Shown in pieces: positions 1 to 6,946 of a DNA stretch of 34,246 bases (position 1 is its first letter; every line of letters starts with the position of its first letter). The translations under genes were made by a program, and so were the position numbers. The notes beneath the pieces were generated by a model. It was not told where the DNA came from and did no database searches. It was given only the letters and a program-made list of their open reading frames with translations. Origin of the DNA: Anaerolineae bacterium (GTDB lineage Bacteria; Chloroflexota; Anaerolineae; Aggregatilineales; Phototrophicaceae); contig JALHNT010000071.1 in assembly GCA_022843385.1 (NCBI GenBank), positions 1-34,246 of the forward strand. The letters run 5' to 3'.

Positions 1-15
1 GTGCTCTTCCGATCT
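1..15. other. Illumina read-2 adapter remnant
   Basis: The first 15 bases (GTGCTCTTCCGATCT) equal the 3' end of the standard Illumina read-2 adapter and are not biological sequence. They mark the physical end of the assembled contig, so genes touching this end are truncated by assembly. Confidence 0.95.
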
Positions 16-16
16 T

Positions 17-667
17 GCAATTCCCTCTTTACTCTTTTTTGCTCTTTTTTGGTTTACCAGAATGGAGTGGGATCCAGAGATGCGTTTTTGGCGTGCCATT
101 GGTGATGCCAGTTTACTACTGTTGTGGCTTGTTCTTGTGGTTGGTCCTTTATCTCGCGTGTGGTTAGCTGCCAGAGCTTTATTAAGCTGGCGACGTGAGA
201 TAGGTATCTGGTGCGGGGTTTTGGGTGTTGCACACGGCGGATTGATTCTAAACGGCTGGGTTAGATGGGACATCAGCGTTTTTTTTGGTTATGAATTTAT
301 TCCACAACTTGATCGTTTAGCGCGTGTAGAACCCGGCTTTGGATTAGCTAATGTGTTAGGAATGCTAGCGTTCTTTTGGTTACTTATTTTAACTGCTACA
401 TCATTAAATTGGGCAATGAATCGCTTGGGCAGTGCAGCTTGGAAATGGCTTCACAACGGTGCGTATATTGTATTCTATCTGATCGTAGCCCACACTTTTT
501 ATTTCCTCTTCATGCATTATACTGCCTCGTTTCACAGAAGTGTTCCAACTTCATTAAATTGGTTTCAAACCCCATTTGTTTTCTTAGCTTTAAGTGTTCC
601 TACATTGCAGGTGATAGGCTTTTTAAATGCCATCAACCATCGCAAGCAAACAAAGGTGAGGCTGTAA
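17..667 (+). CDS. Ferric-reductase-like heme-b membrane protein, 5' partial
   Basis: The protein resembles the ferric reductase-like transmembrane domain (the MsrQ/YedZ type), a heme-b electron carrier in the cytoplasmic membrane. Hydrophobic segments alternate with family-like motifs: a His in VLGVAHGG, a TATSLNW loop, an LHNGAY motif and a following VAHTFY, which supply candidate heme-ligand histidines. The first in-frame ATG is at 62, but the frame stays open to the contig edge. The codons before it encode a hydrophobic stretch (PSLLFALFWF) like a first membrane helix, so the true start is probably off the contig. The gene is visibly more A+T-rich than those beyond 1.7 kb. No MsrP-like partner is visible. 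The fold is fairly secure; the partner and the substrate are unknown. Confidence 0.7.
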   Translation, partial: AIPSLLFFALFWFTRMEWDPEMRFWRAIGDASLLLLWLVLVVGPLSRVWLAARALLSWRREIGIWCGVLGVAHGGLILNGWVRWDISVFFGYEFIPQLDRLARVEPGFGLANVLGMLAFFWLLILTATSLNWAMNRLGSAAWKWLHNGAYIVFYLIVAHTFYFLFMHYTASFHRSVPTSLNWFQTPFVFLALSVPTLQVIGFLNAINHRKQTKVRL

Positions 668-680
668 TTCACCGTTTGCA

Positions 681-782
681 GCGAAATGACGTGTTCACCT
701 GAATCTAATCACGTTTAACATAAAAACTGTTGAATAATTTCAACCATAATCCCCTTACACTCTCCTGTTTCCTATCGTTTAG
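681..782. repeat. Non-coding direct repeat, copy 1
   Basis: This is an imperfect unit of about 102 bp. It starts with GCGAAATGACGTGTTCACCT, has an A+T-rich middle and ends with CCTATCGTTTAGG. The same architecture recurs 201 bp downstream. It begins 14 bp after the stop of the ferric-reductase-like gene and contains no convincing ORF. Confidence 0.75.
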
Positions 783-881
783 GGTATCTAAGTCAAAAGC
801 CCTTTTAATTGGGACTTAGAGATCAATAAAAGTAGCCACTTGGGTGGTATGTCCTTAGGTATGTCTGGATTCCATAAATAA

Positions 882-981
882 GCGAAATGACGTGTTCACC
901 TTTATCTAATACACATTTAACCTTAAAACACGATAATGGTTCCACCATGCCCTCCTATGTCCCCAGTCTCCTATCGTTTAG
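882..981. repeat. Non-coding direct repeat, copy 2
   Basis: This is the second copy of the unit at 681-782. It shares the opening GCGAAATGACGTGTTCACC, the TCTAAT and TTTAAC segments and the closing TCCTATCGTTTAG. It ends only 24 bp before the start of the copper-storage gene, so it may contain that gene's promoter or operator. The rest of the 668-1005 gap shows no gene. Confidence 0.75.
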
Positions 982-1005
982 CGAGTGAATGTAAAGGAAT
1001 AGAAC

Positions 1006-1374
1006 ATGCACCAGAATACGATGAACAATCAAATGGTGAAAGAGATGCAAGAGTGTATTGAGAACTGCTCTGCTTGCCACAATATTTGTCTAGTCACAGT
1101 TCCACACTGCCTACAAATGGGAGGTGAACATTCATCACCTCATCATATTACAACTCTCCTCGCTTGTGCTGAAATCTGCCAGTCGAGTGCCAGCTTTATG
1201 TTGCTCAATTCGCCTTTACATGGAAGTGTTTGTGCGCTTTGTGCTGAAGCGTGTGAACGCTGCGCACAAGAGTGTGAAAAAATGGCGAATGGTGATCAGC
1301 AAATGTTGTCATGCGCTGAAGTATGCCGCCGTTGTGCTGAGTCCTGTCGTAATATGGCAGCGATGCCTGCGTAA
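1006..1374 (+). CDS. Four-helix-bundle copper-storage protein (Csp3/DUF326-like)
   Basis: This small protein of 122 residues is predicted to store Cu(I) by lining the core of a four-helix bundle with cysteine thiolates. Sixteen cysteines occur at 17, 21, 24, 28, 35, 54, 58, 76, 79, 83, 86, 90, 103, 107, 110 and 114, mostly as CxxC and CxxxC spacings along predicted helices, with several His near 42-47. Length and pattern match the Csp/DUF326 family. There is no signal peptide, which points to the cytosolic Csp3 type and not the exported Csp1 type. An AAAGGA ribosome site lies just upstream of the ATG. It converges on the multicopper oxidase gene, which supports a copper role. The spelling of the four-helix cysteine ladder makes another function unlikely. 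Confidence 0.88.
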   Translation: MHQNTMNNQMVKEMQECIENCSACHNICLVTVPHCLQMGGEHSSPHHITTLLACAEICQSSASFMLLNSPLHGSVCALCAEACERCAQECEKMANGDQQMLSCAEVCRRCAESCRNMAAMPA

Positions 1375-1390
1375 TCGCATCATCAAACTA

Positions 1391-1412
1391 CAGGAGCGTT
1401 CTCACGCTCCTG
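1391..1412 (+). terminator. Terminator-like hairpin after the copper-storage gene
   Basis: A perfect 9-bp inverted repeat (CAGGAGCGT / ACGCTCCTG) with a TCTC loop lies 16 bp after the stop codon. No T-run follows, so it is either a factor-assisted terminator or an mRNA-stabilising stem. Confidence 0.5.
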
Positions 1413-1514
1413 TCCGGCTCTGCCTTCAAGTCCGCACTATCGTCTTTCAGCACCAAAAAAATCTAATTTAGAGGCGACTATTTGCTTTATTCGCACATCT
1501 ATAGGACGTGAAGT

Positions 1515-1655
1515 GTGAATCAGGATATGCACGAGAAGATGAACCACGACATGAAAAAGCGTTACCGTAATTTCGCCGCTATGATCGCAGTTTCAATGGT
1601 TCACAACCTTTCTTTATTAAGAAGGGAGATGAAGCTGCAACATCCCCCTTCTTAA
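1515..1655 (+). pseudogene. Truncated small membrane-protein remnant
   Basis: A short open frame starts at GTG 1515 (or ATG 1527). It has a Met/His-rich polar start followed by KKRYRNFAAMIAVSMV, which resembles the beginning of the first helix of small membrane proteins of the DUF305-associated type that often accompany copper genes. The hydrophobic segment breaks off after a few residues and the frame runs into the hairpin at 1617-1655, ending at TAA 1653. I read it as a 3'-truncated remnant. The family assignment is from memory of the motif and is weak. Confidence 0.35.
1617..1655 (-). terminator. Hairpin terminator between convergent genes
   Basis: A perfect 10-bp inverted repeat (TTAAGAAGGG at 1617-1626, CCCTTCTTAA at 1646-1655) is extended inward by GATG/CATC pairing. 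It lies directly after the stop of the minus-strand oxidase gene at 1665 and faces the plus-strand genes. The flanks are A-rich but lack a long T-run, so it could serve either strand. Confidence 0.6.
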
Positions 1656-1664
1656 GGCTGTATG

Positions 1665-4118
1665 CTATTCAGTCACATTGATGACAAGGGTTAAACCACC
1701 TGGCTCAAGACCGTCGTTCGTAACATGGTGTAGGATATGGCAGTGGAAAAGCCATGTGCCGGGTTCCGTTGCCACAAATTCAATATCGTAACGTTCCCCT
1801 GGCGCGACGCTCAGGGTATCGCGTGTCTGACGCGCGCCTTCTGGAACCGGATAGCCATCTATCGCGACTACCTCAAAAGCCATCCCGTGCAGATGCATGG
1901 GATGAACGAATTGCCCAATCCCGATCAAGCGCAGGCGAACACGCTGCCCGACTTTCACGTTGATGACTTCGGTTGCCGGGAATGCCTTGCCATTGATGGT
2001 GAAATAATTGGGTTCAGAACCGCTCATCGGCATGGCAGGATAGGTTTGCCCGTCAATCACGCGCCACTCAGACAACATCAGCGTGACATCAACATCGGGC
2101 GCAGGCGATTGCGGCTGCACTGGGTCTATAATGAACGGCGCGTACAAGCCTACTCCAACCTGAACATCACTGTCGAAGTGGGAATGATACATGAATGTCC
2201 CGGCGGGACGCGCTTCAAATTCGTAGGTGAAGGTTTCGCCGGGCTGAACCGCTTCCTGTGTCACGCCGGGCACACCGTCCATTGCGTTGGGAACATTAAT
2301 GCCATGCCAATGAATCGTCGTCGGCTCTGGCAGTTTATTGGTGAAGTTAATGCGAACCCGATCTCCTTCGGTCACACGGATCATCGGGCCGGGAACGGTG
2401 CCATTATAGGTCCACGCCGTCACCGTTACATCGTCGAGGATATTCCATAAGACTGGCTGTGCAGTAATATCGAAGACTTTCACATCCTCTTCCACACGAT
2501 ATTCGAGCGGCAGCCCGCCGACATTCTCCGTTGCAGGCGGCACACCCTCGCTGCTGATGGGTTCCATGGAATGACCGCCGCCCATGTCCATACCCTCCAT
2601 TGGGGCAGGTGTCGCTGTGTCGTCCATCATACCCATGCCCGGCATCATTTCACCCGACATCATCATGTCCATCATGCCTTGCATTTGTTCCATCTGGATA
2701 CGCATCTCGTCGGACATTTCCATGCCCATCATCGTATCCATCATATCGCTCATCTGCTGCATCATCGACATCATGTCCATGTCCGGCATCATCTCGCCCG
2801 ACATCATCATGTCCATCATGCCTTGCATTTGTTCCATCTGGATACGCATCTCGTCGGACATTTCCATGCCCATCATCATATCCATCATATCGCTCATCTG
2901 CTGCATCATCGACATCATATCCATACCACCCATTTGTCCCATATCCATCCCTGAATCGGGAGTGGTATCGGGCAGCGGAGTCGGTGTAGCTTCTGTCTCT
3001 GGATGGTGCGCCGCATGTTCATCAGCGGTGGGTTCGGCAGATTCGGTATGCGTTGCCAGCGCAATCTCAGTCGCTGGCGCAGGAGATGCTGGAAGCGGTG
3101 AGAAGCTAATCCCATTGGGACCTGAGCCGGTGGGAACATCAGCAATAACTTGTTGGTTGGCTAAATCGAGAACTGATACCGTATTTCCGTAGAGATTGCT
3201 GATATAGGCATACTGCCCGGCGGGTTCGATGACCACTCCATGTGCGCCGTTACCCGTTTCGATGGTGTTGACCACTGCAAATGTGGCGGTATCTATCACA
3301 GATACAGTTGTGCTAGGATTGTCTTCCGTTCCTTGATTGGCAACGAGCAGCGTACTGTTATCCGGTGTCACAAATACCTGGATCGGTCCAACACCCACCT
3401 CGATAGTGTCCACCAACGTTCGTGTTGCGACATCCACCCTGGCGACGGCGTTTTCGGCGTTCAGCGAGACATAGACCACTTCACCATCGGGTGAAAAAGC
3501 GACTTGTACCGGACGCTGCCCGACCTCAATATCAGCAACGGTAGTGTTGTTTGCAGTGTCGATCACGCTGAGCGTGGTGCCATTGGTATTCGCCACATAA
3601 ATCCAGCGCCCATCCGGGCTGGGACGCAAGCCATGCGGATATTCTCCCACTGGGATCGTCGCCACTGCTGTCAGAGTGGCAGCATCTATTGCGGTAACGG
3701 TGTTGTCCTCGCTGTTCGTCACGTAGGCTGTACTGCCATCTGGCGTCAGGATGACATGGGCAGGATGTTCCCCTGTGGGCACAGTACCGATCAGCTCATA
3801 AGTCTGAGCATCGATCACCACGGCAGTGGAGTCATGTCCACTTACAGCCCATACCCTTGCACCGTCAGGCGAAACCTGAAGATTGTGCGGACCTTCAATA
3901 CCAGTGAGGGTCGTAATCAGCTCGTTAGTGCTGGCATCAATGACAGTGATGCTGTTGCCGAATTCATCGGCAACCCAGACTGTCCCCTGAATTGGATTAT
4001 CTTGAGCTGAAACAGAGCGAACACCAATAAAGGGAGACCCTCTGGAAGAGAGGCTGAAGACGACACTTAAGAACATTAATACATATACACCCCAACGGGG
4101 TCTTTTACTGCTAGTCAC
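1665..4118 (-). CDS. Secreted YVTN beta-propeller / Met-rich / multicopper oxidase fusion
   Basis: This 817-residue protein has three parts. A signal peptide (about 1-38, ending VSA/QD) indicates export. Residues about 45-345 form seven YVTN-type repeats (VIDxxT, PxGxxP, SPDG), a likely seven-blade propeller. A linker at about 350-525 contains a Met-rich block of two 48-residue repeats. Residues about 530-815 form a two-domain multicopper oxidase with the copper motifs HWHG, HSH, HPMHLHG and HCHILHH. The expected chemistry is laccase or cuprous-oxidase activity using O2, with the Met-rich block recruiting Cu(I). The start is GTG at 4118 with AAGGAG eight bases upstream. It lies downstream of the two-component pair on the same strand, with a 235-bp gap that suggests its own promoter. 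The role in copper tolerance is inferred. Confidence 0.88.
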   Translation of the reverse strand: MTSSKRPRWGVYVLMFLSVVFSLSSRGSPFIGVRSVSAQDNPIQGTVWVADEFGNSITVIDASTNELITTLTGIEGPHNLQVSPDGARVWAVSGHDSTAVVIDAQTYELIGTVPTGEHPAHVILTPDGSTAYVTNSEDNTVTAIDAATLTAVATIPVGEYPHGLRPSPDGRWIYVANTNGTTLSVIDTANNTTVADIEVGQRPVQVAFSPDGEVVYVSLNAENAVARVDVATRTLVDTIEVGVGPIQVFVTPDNSTLLVANQGTEDNPSTTVSVIDTATFAVVNTIETGNGAHGVVIEPAGQYAYISNLYGNTVSVLDLANQQVIADVPTGSGPNGISFSPLPASPAPATEIALATHTESAEPTADEHAAHHPETEATPTPLPDTTPDSGMDMGQMGGMDMMSMMQQMSDMMDMMMGMEMSDEMRIQMEQMQGMMDMMMSGEMMPDMDMMSMMQQMSDMMDTMMGMEMSDEMRIQMEQMQGMMDMMMSGEMMPGMGMMDDTATPAPMEGMDMGGGHSMEPISSEGVPPATENVGGLPLEYRVEEDVKVFDITAQPVLWNILDDVTVTAWTYNGTVPGPMIRVTEGDRVRINFTNKLPEPTTIHWHGINVPNAMDGVPGVTQEAVQPGETFTYEFEARPAGTFMYHSHFDSDVQVGVGLYAPFIIDPVQPQSPAPDVDVTLMLSEWRVIDGQTYPAMPMSGSEPNYFTINGKAFPATEVINVKVGQRVRLRLIGIGQFVHPMHLHGMAFEVVAIDGYPVPEGARQTRDTLSVAPGERYDIEFVATEPGTWLFHCHILHHVTNDGLEPGGLTLVINVTE
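2639..2926 (-). repeat. 144-bp tandem repeat coding Met-rich segments
   Basis: Two near-identical tandem copies (2639-2782 and 2783-2926) have a period of exactly 144 bp, or 48 codons. Each encodes runs such as MMSMMQQMSDMMD and MMDMMMSGEMMP. The few differences (for example MMDT versus MMDM) indicate a recent in-frame duplication within the oxidase linker. Confidence 0.9.
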
Positions 4119-4167
4119 GGTTTTAGCTCCTTATAGGCGATTCACGGGCGTAAATAGCACTACGCTC

Positions 4168-4178
4168 ATGATAATCAT
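4168..4178 (-). promoter_or_regulatory. Palindrome upstream of the oxidase gene
   Basis: ATGATAATCAT is an 11-bp palindrome located about 50 bp upstream of the oxidase GTG start, in the 4119-4353 gap between kinase and oxidase genes. It resembles half of a Fur-type GATAAT/ATTATC site but could equally bind the neighbouring response regulator. I see no clear -35/-10 pair. Confidence 0.3.
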
Positions 4179-4353
4179 TAGTTTGTCTTACTTAAGGATA
4201 GGCTCGATTGAGTGAGCTAAACATGCGCTCTTTGACGCCCGAGTAGTAGGCAATTTGGCGGGGTTAAAGCGGTGAAACTGCTTACTGGAAAAGGAAGTGG
4301 TAGCAATAGCGCTTCGTAAATTCTCGGCAAATTGTACCAGTGAGCCGCAGATA

Positions 4354-5760
4354 TTAAGCGGCTACTGTGAACACAACAGTCGTCCCACTACCCGGTGAAG
4401 AAATCACGTTGAGCCGTCCATTGACCAGTTGCGCCCGTTCGTGCATCCCCATCAGTCCAAAATGACCGGTTTGCGTTAGCCGGGTGAAGCAGGCAGGTGT
4501 TTCGAAACCAACCCCGTCGTCGCATACCCTCAGCTTGACTTCTATTTGGCTGAACTGGAAATCGACCTGAGTGTTTGTTGCCTGTGCGTGGCGCAGCGCA
4601 TTGTGGAGCGCTTCCTGGGCAATGCGATAGAGCACCAGTTCTTGCTCAGCTTTCAGCCGTTGTTGTGTGCCGTTCACCTGGAAAGATGCCCCGCTATCGC
4701 GCGCCAGCATCTCTAATGCAGGGATCAAACCTAGTTCTTCCAGATAGAGAGGGCGCAGCGCCTTGCTGAATCGCCGGACTTCTTCGACAGCCCCGGCAAT
4801 CATCTGGCGCAGCTCATCGACGTGACCAGCCGTTTGTGTTGGATCACGTTCCAACGACCGCTGCACCCTCTGGGCTTTATGCCCCAGCGCAATCAACGTC
4901 TGCACCGTTTCATCGTGGAGTTCACGCGAGAGTCGGGATCGTTCTTCTTCCTGAGCCTGGGTCATCGCATGTACATAGTCTCGCAACGCGGCCTGGTGCT
5001 GTCGAAGCTGGTGCGCCGTCTGATCGAGAATCTGGCGCAAGTCCTCGATTTCTTGGACACCGCCGACCGATTCGGCGGCAGCCGAAAAATCACCCGCTCC
5101 AATCCGGCGGGCCTGGACACCGACGGACTGCAGGGGGCGGACAACAGAGTGTATGCCAAAGAACAGCGTCAGGAAAGAAATGATCACCGCTCCGGACAAA
5201 ATAAACGGCAGCACCTGCTCGAAACGAAGTAAAGGAACGGTCAGTGAATGCCAGGATTCGCGGATAATGAGTACCCAATTCGTACCGGGAACAGGAGCGT
5301 AAGCAATGATATCATCATTAAATTCAGAAGCGAAAAGTGCTCCACTGTTACCCGACTGCGCCTCTGAAACACCGGGCCAGATGCCGATTGACTCGCCTGT
5401 TGGCAGCGGATCCTGACTATAGAGGACTTCCCCATCCTGATCCAGTAATGCAATGGTGATTGGGGCACCAGAGTGCTCAATGTCCAGCAGTTGGTCGAGT
5501 TCTAATGCGCTGACGGGCATCTGCTCGGGCTTGGTCTGCGAACGAAACGCATGACTTTCGAGCTGGACTGCAATGGTGCGCGCGAGGGCGACGACGAGTT
5601 TAGTCTTTTCTTCGACTGCCAGCGCGTGCATGGAATTATGATGGCTGCTGATGCCGGTGAGGGAGAAGACGATTAGAAGAATGGTGAGCGGGAGAATCGT
5701 CCAGAGCAGAACTTGAACCCGCAGCCCGTGCAGGCTGACGGTCTTCAAGCGGAATTTCAT
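4354..5760 (-). CDS. NarL-family sensor histidine kinase
   Basis: This 468-residue membrane kinase has an N-terminal helix at about 17-36, an extracytoplasmic sensor region at about 37-180, a second helix at about 183-203, HAMP at about 204-257, a HisKA_3 dimerisation box with the phosphoacceptor His282 in RELHDE, and an ATPase domain with an N-box (ALHNALRHA), DDGVGFE and a GLMGMHERA lid. This order is typical of NarX/DegS-type sensors that perceive an envelope signal. The ATG overlaps the stop of the response regulator by four bases, so the two are translationally coupled. The ligand is unknown. The placement before the multicopper oxidase suggests metal or redox sensing, by inference. Confidence 0.9.
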   Translation of the reverse strand: MKFRLKTVSLHGLRVQVLLWTILPLTILLIVFSLTGISSHHNSMHALAVEEKTKLVVALARTIAVQLESHAFRSQTKPEQMPVSALELDQLLDIEHSGAPITIALLDQDGEVLYSQDPLPTGESIGIWPGVSEAQSGNSGALFASEFNDDIIAYAPVPGTNWVLIIRESWHSLTVPLLRFEQVLPFILSGAVIISFLTLFFGIHSVVRPLQSVGVQARRIGAGDFSAAAESVGGVQEIEDLRQILDQTAHQLRQHQAALRDYVHAMTQAQEEERSRLSRELHDETVQTLIALGHKAQRVQRSLERDPTQTAGHVDELRQMIAGAVEEVRRFSKALRPLYLEELGLIPALEMLARDSGASFQVNGTQQRLKAEQELVLYRIAQEALHNALRHAQATNTQVDFQFSQIEVKLRVCDDGVGFETPACFTRLTQTGHFGLMGMHERAQLVNGRLNVISSPGSGTTVVFTVAA

Positions 5761-6416
5761 GCGCTTGTCTCCGACAGTTGGATCATACCCAGTTGGAGCG
5801 CCTTCATCACGGCCTCCGTGCGGCTGCCGACCTGCAATTTACCGTAAATGCTGGCGAGATGTCCCTGAACCGTGCGGTCGCTGATCGCTAATTTGAGACC
5901 GATCCCCCGATTAGTCAGCCCCAGTGCGGCATAGTGGAGCGCTTCTCGCTCGCGGTCGGTGACTGGCTCAACCCCTATGTTTGACTGCTTGTTACCGGCC
6001 ATATGATTCATGAGTTTTTGGGCAATGCAGGGTGCGAGTGCCGGTTGGCCGTGATAAACGGAACGTACCGCCCCGGTCATTTCATCAGCCTCCGCGTTCT
6101 TTAACAGATAACCGTTAGCGCCGGCCTGGAGCGCCGCGACCACAAAAGGATCATCGTCGTAAGCGGTCATGATGAGTACCTTTACGGGCAGCGCTTGTTC
6201 CCGTATCCAACGGGCGACCTCAATACCAGTTGCGCCAGGCATCTGAATGTCCAGAATGGCGATATCGGGTTGGTGAATGCGGATGAGGTCTTTGACTTTC
6301 TCACCATCACCGGCTTCCGCAACTACCTCGATTTCCCCATCCTCTTCCAGAAAATCGCGGATGCCTTTCCGAACGACGGCATGGTCATCGGCAAGTACCA
6401 CTCGAATAGGTGTCAT
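5757..6416 (-). CDS. NarL/FixJ-type response regulator
   Basis: The protein has a receiver domain followed by a LuxR-type helix-turn-helix. Numbered from the preferred start, the acidic pair is D10/D11, the phosphoacceptor D56 (ILDIQMPG), the conserved Thr T84 and Lys K106. The DNA-binding part runs from VTDREREAL to RTEAV. An upstream ATG at 6455 would add 13 residues, but the ATG at 6416 has AGGAG seven bases upstream and starts directly at the receiver strand (TPIRVVLADD), giving 219 residues. It forms an overlapping pair with the kinase and probably regulates the oxidase gene downstream and/or the divergent copper ATPase. The target genes are inferred. Confidence 0.92.
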   Translation of the reverse strand: MTPIRVVLADDHAVVRKGIRDFLEEDGEIEVVAEAGDGEKVKDLIRIHQPDIAILDIQMPGATGIEVARWIREQALPVKVLIMTAYDDDPFVVAALQAGANGYLLKNAEADEMTGAVRSVYHGQPALAPCIAQKLMNHMAGNKQSNIGVEPVTDREREALHYAALGLTNRGIGLKLAISDRTVQGHLASIYGKLQVGSRTEAVMKALQLGMIQLSETSA

Positions 6417-6504
6417 GGCTTTTCTCCTAATCCCGATTTCTCGCTGCGCTGGCAATCAAGAATTCCCGTCTTAATAAATGAAACTGTAAAGGAAGCGTAA
6501 GCGT

Positions 6505-6551
6505 GCAAGGACTGATTCTGATGGCAAGAGATCCCATGCGCGGCTTACGTT
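6505..6551 (+). pseudogene. Remnant duplicate of a YHS-domain gene start
   Basis: The sequence around ATTCTGATGGCAAGAGATCC at 6515 nearly repeats the ribosome site and first codons of the copper ATPase gene at 6931-6971. Translation gives MARDPMRGLR and then a stop, compared with MASDPVCGMEV in the intact copy. The YHS cysteine has become Arg and the frame closes at 6551. It looks like a decayed partial duplication. Confidence 0.55.
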
Positions 6552-6893
6552 AGAACTATAAGAACACATATCCCCATAGTGGGCGCGAGTAGGTGGGTAG
6601 GCTGAAGGTGATACAAGGACGCTTCGGGTGTTTGACTAGTTTTTGCCAACAGTGCCATCTACACATCAGTGTAAAACTTTGTTTTGATTGATACATCCTT
6701 CCTCCAGGGGATTTCTGTATAGTCCTTTGGGATGTTTTTTTACTTAAAAGAAAGTATAAGCAAAAAAGAGCCGCTGTAACCAGGTCATCTGTCATCAATA
6801 AAGCAACCATCTGTCAGGACTTTCGCTGGGGACGCAGTACGCCATTCAGCGGGGTCGCTGGCAAGCAAGATGGCGCTGCTATCAGCTTCGTGT
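6552..6893. other. Intergenic region between divergent operons
   Basis: This non-coding stretch lies between the regulator gene (minus strand) and the copper ATPase (plus strand). A minus-strand open frame of 84 codons at 6556-6810 shows no domain-like pattern and I do not call it. Promoters for both directions must lie in this gap, but I could not single out convincing elements apart from the inverted repeat at 6894-6927. Confidence 0.5.
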
Positions 6894-6927
6894 TTATCTT
6901 ATGATGAGTAAGGTAGAGATAAGATAA
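6894..6927 (+). promoter_or_regulatory. Inverted repeat in the copA leader
   Basis: TTATCTTAT (6894-6902) and ATAAGATAA (6919-6927) form a perfect 9-bp inverted repeat with a 16-bp spacer, ending just before the CAGGAG ribosome site of the ATPase gene. It could be an operator for a metal-responsive repressor or an RNA hairpin in the leader. The regulator is not identified. Confidence 0.4.
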
Positions 6928-6946
6928 GAATGCAGGAGTAATTCTG

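Noticed and set aside
376..702. Plus-strand open frame inside the ferric-reductase-like gene
   Set aside because: It overlaps a gene with clear membrane and His motifs and shows no domain-like pattern itself.
2639..2926. Possible CRISPR-like array
   Set aside because: The two units are long, directly adjacent, in frame and coding; there are no spacers.
2571..3192. Long His-rich or Ile/Ser-rich frames opposite the oxidase linker
   Set aside because: They are complementary-strand readings of the Met-rich repeat (ATG/CAT codons) and have no ribosome site.
6556..6810. Minus-strand 84-codon frame in the divergent gap
   Set aside because: It has no recognisable pattern and only chance hydrophobicity at its start, so I left the gap as non-coding.
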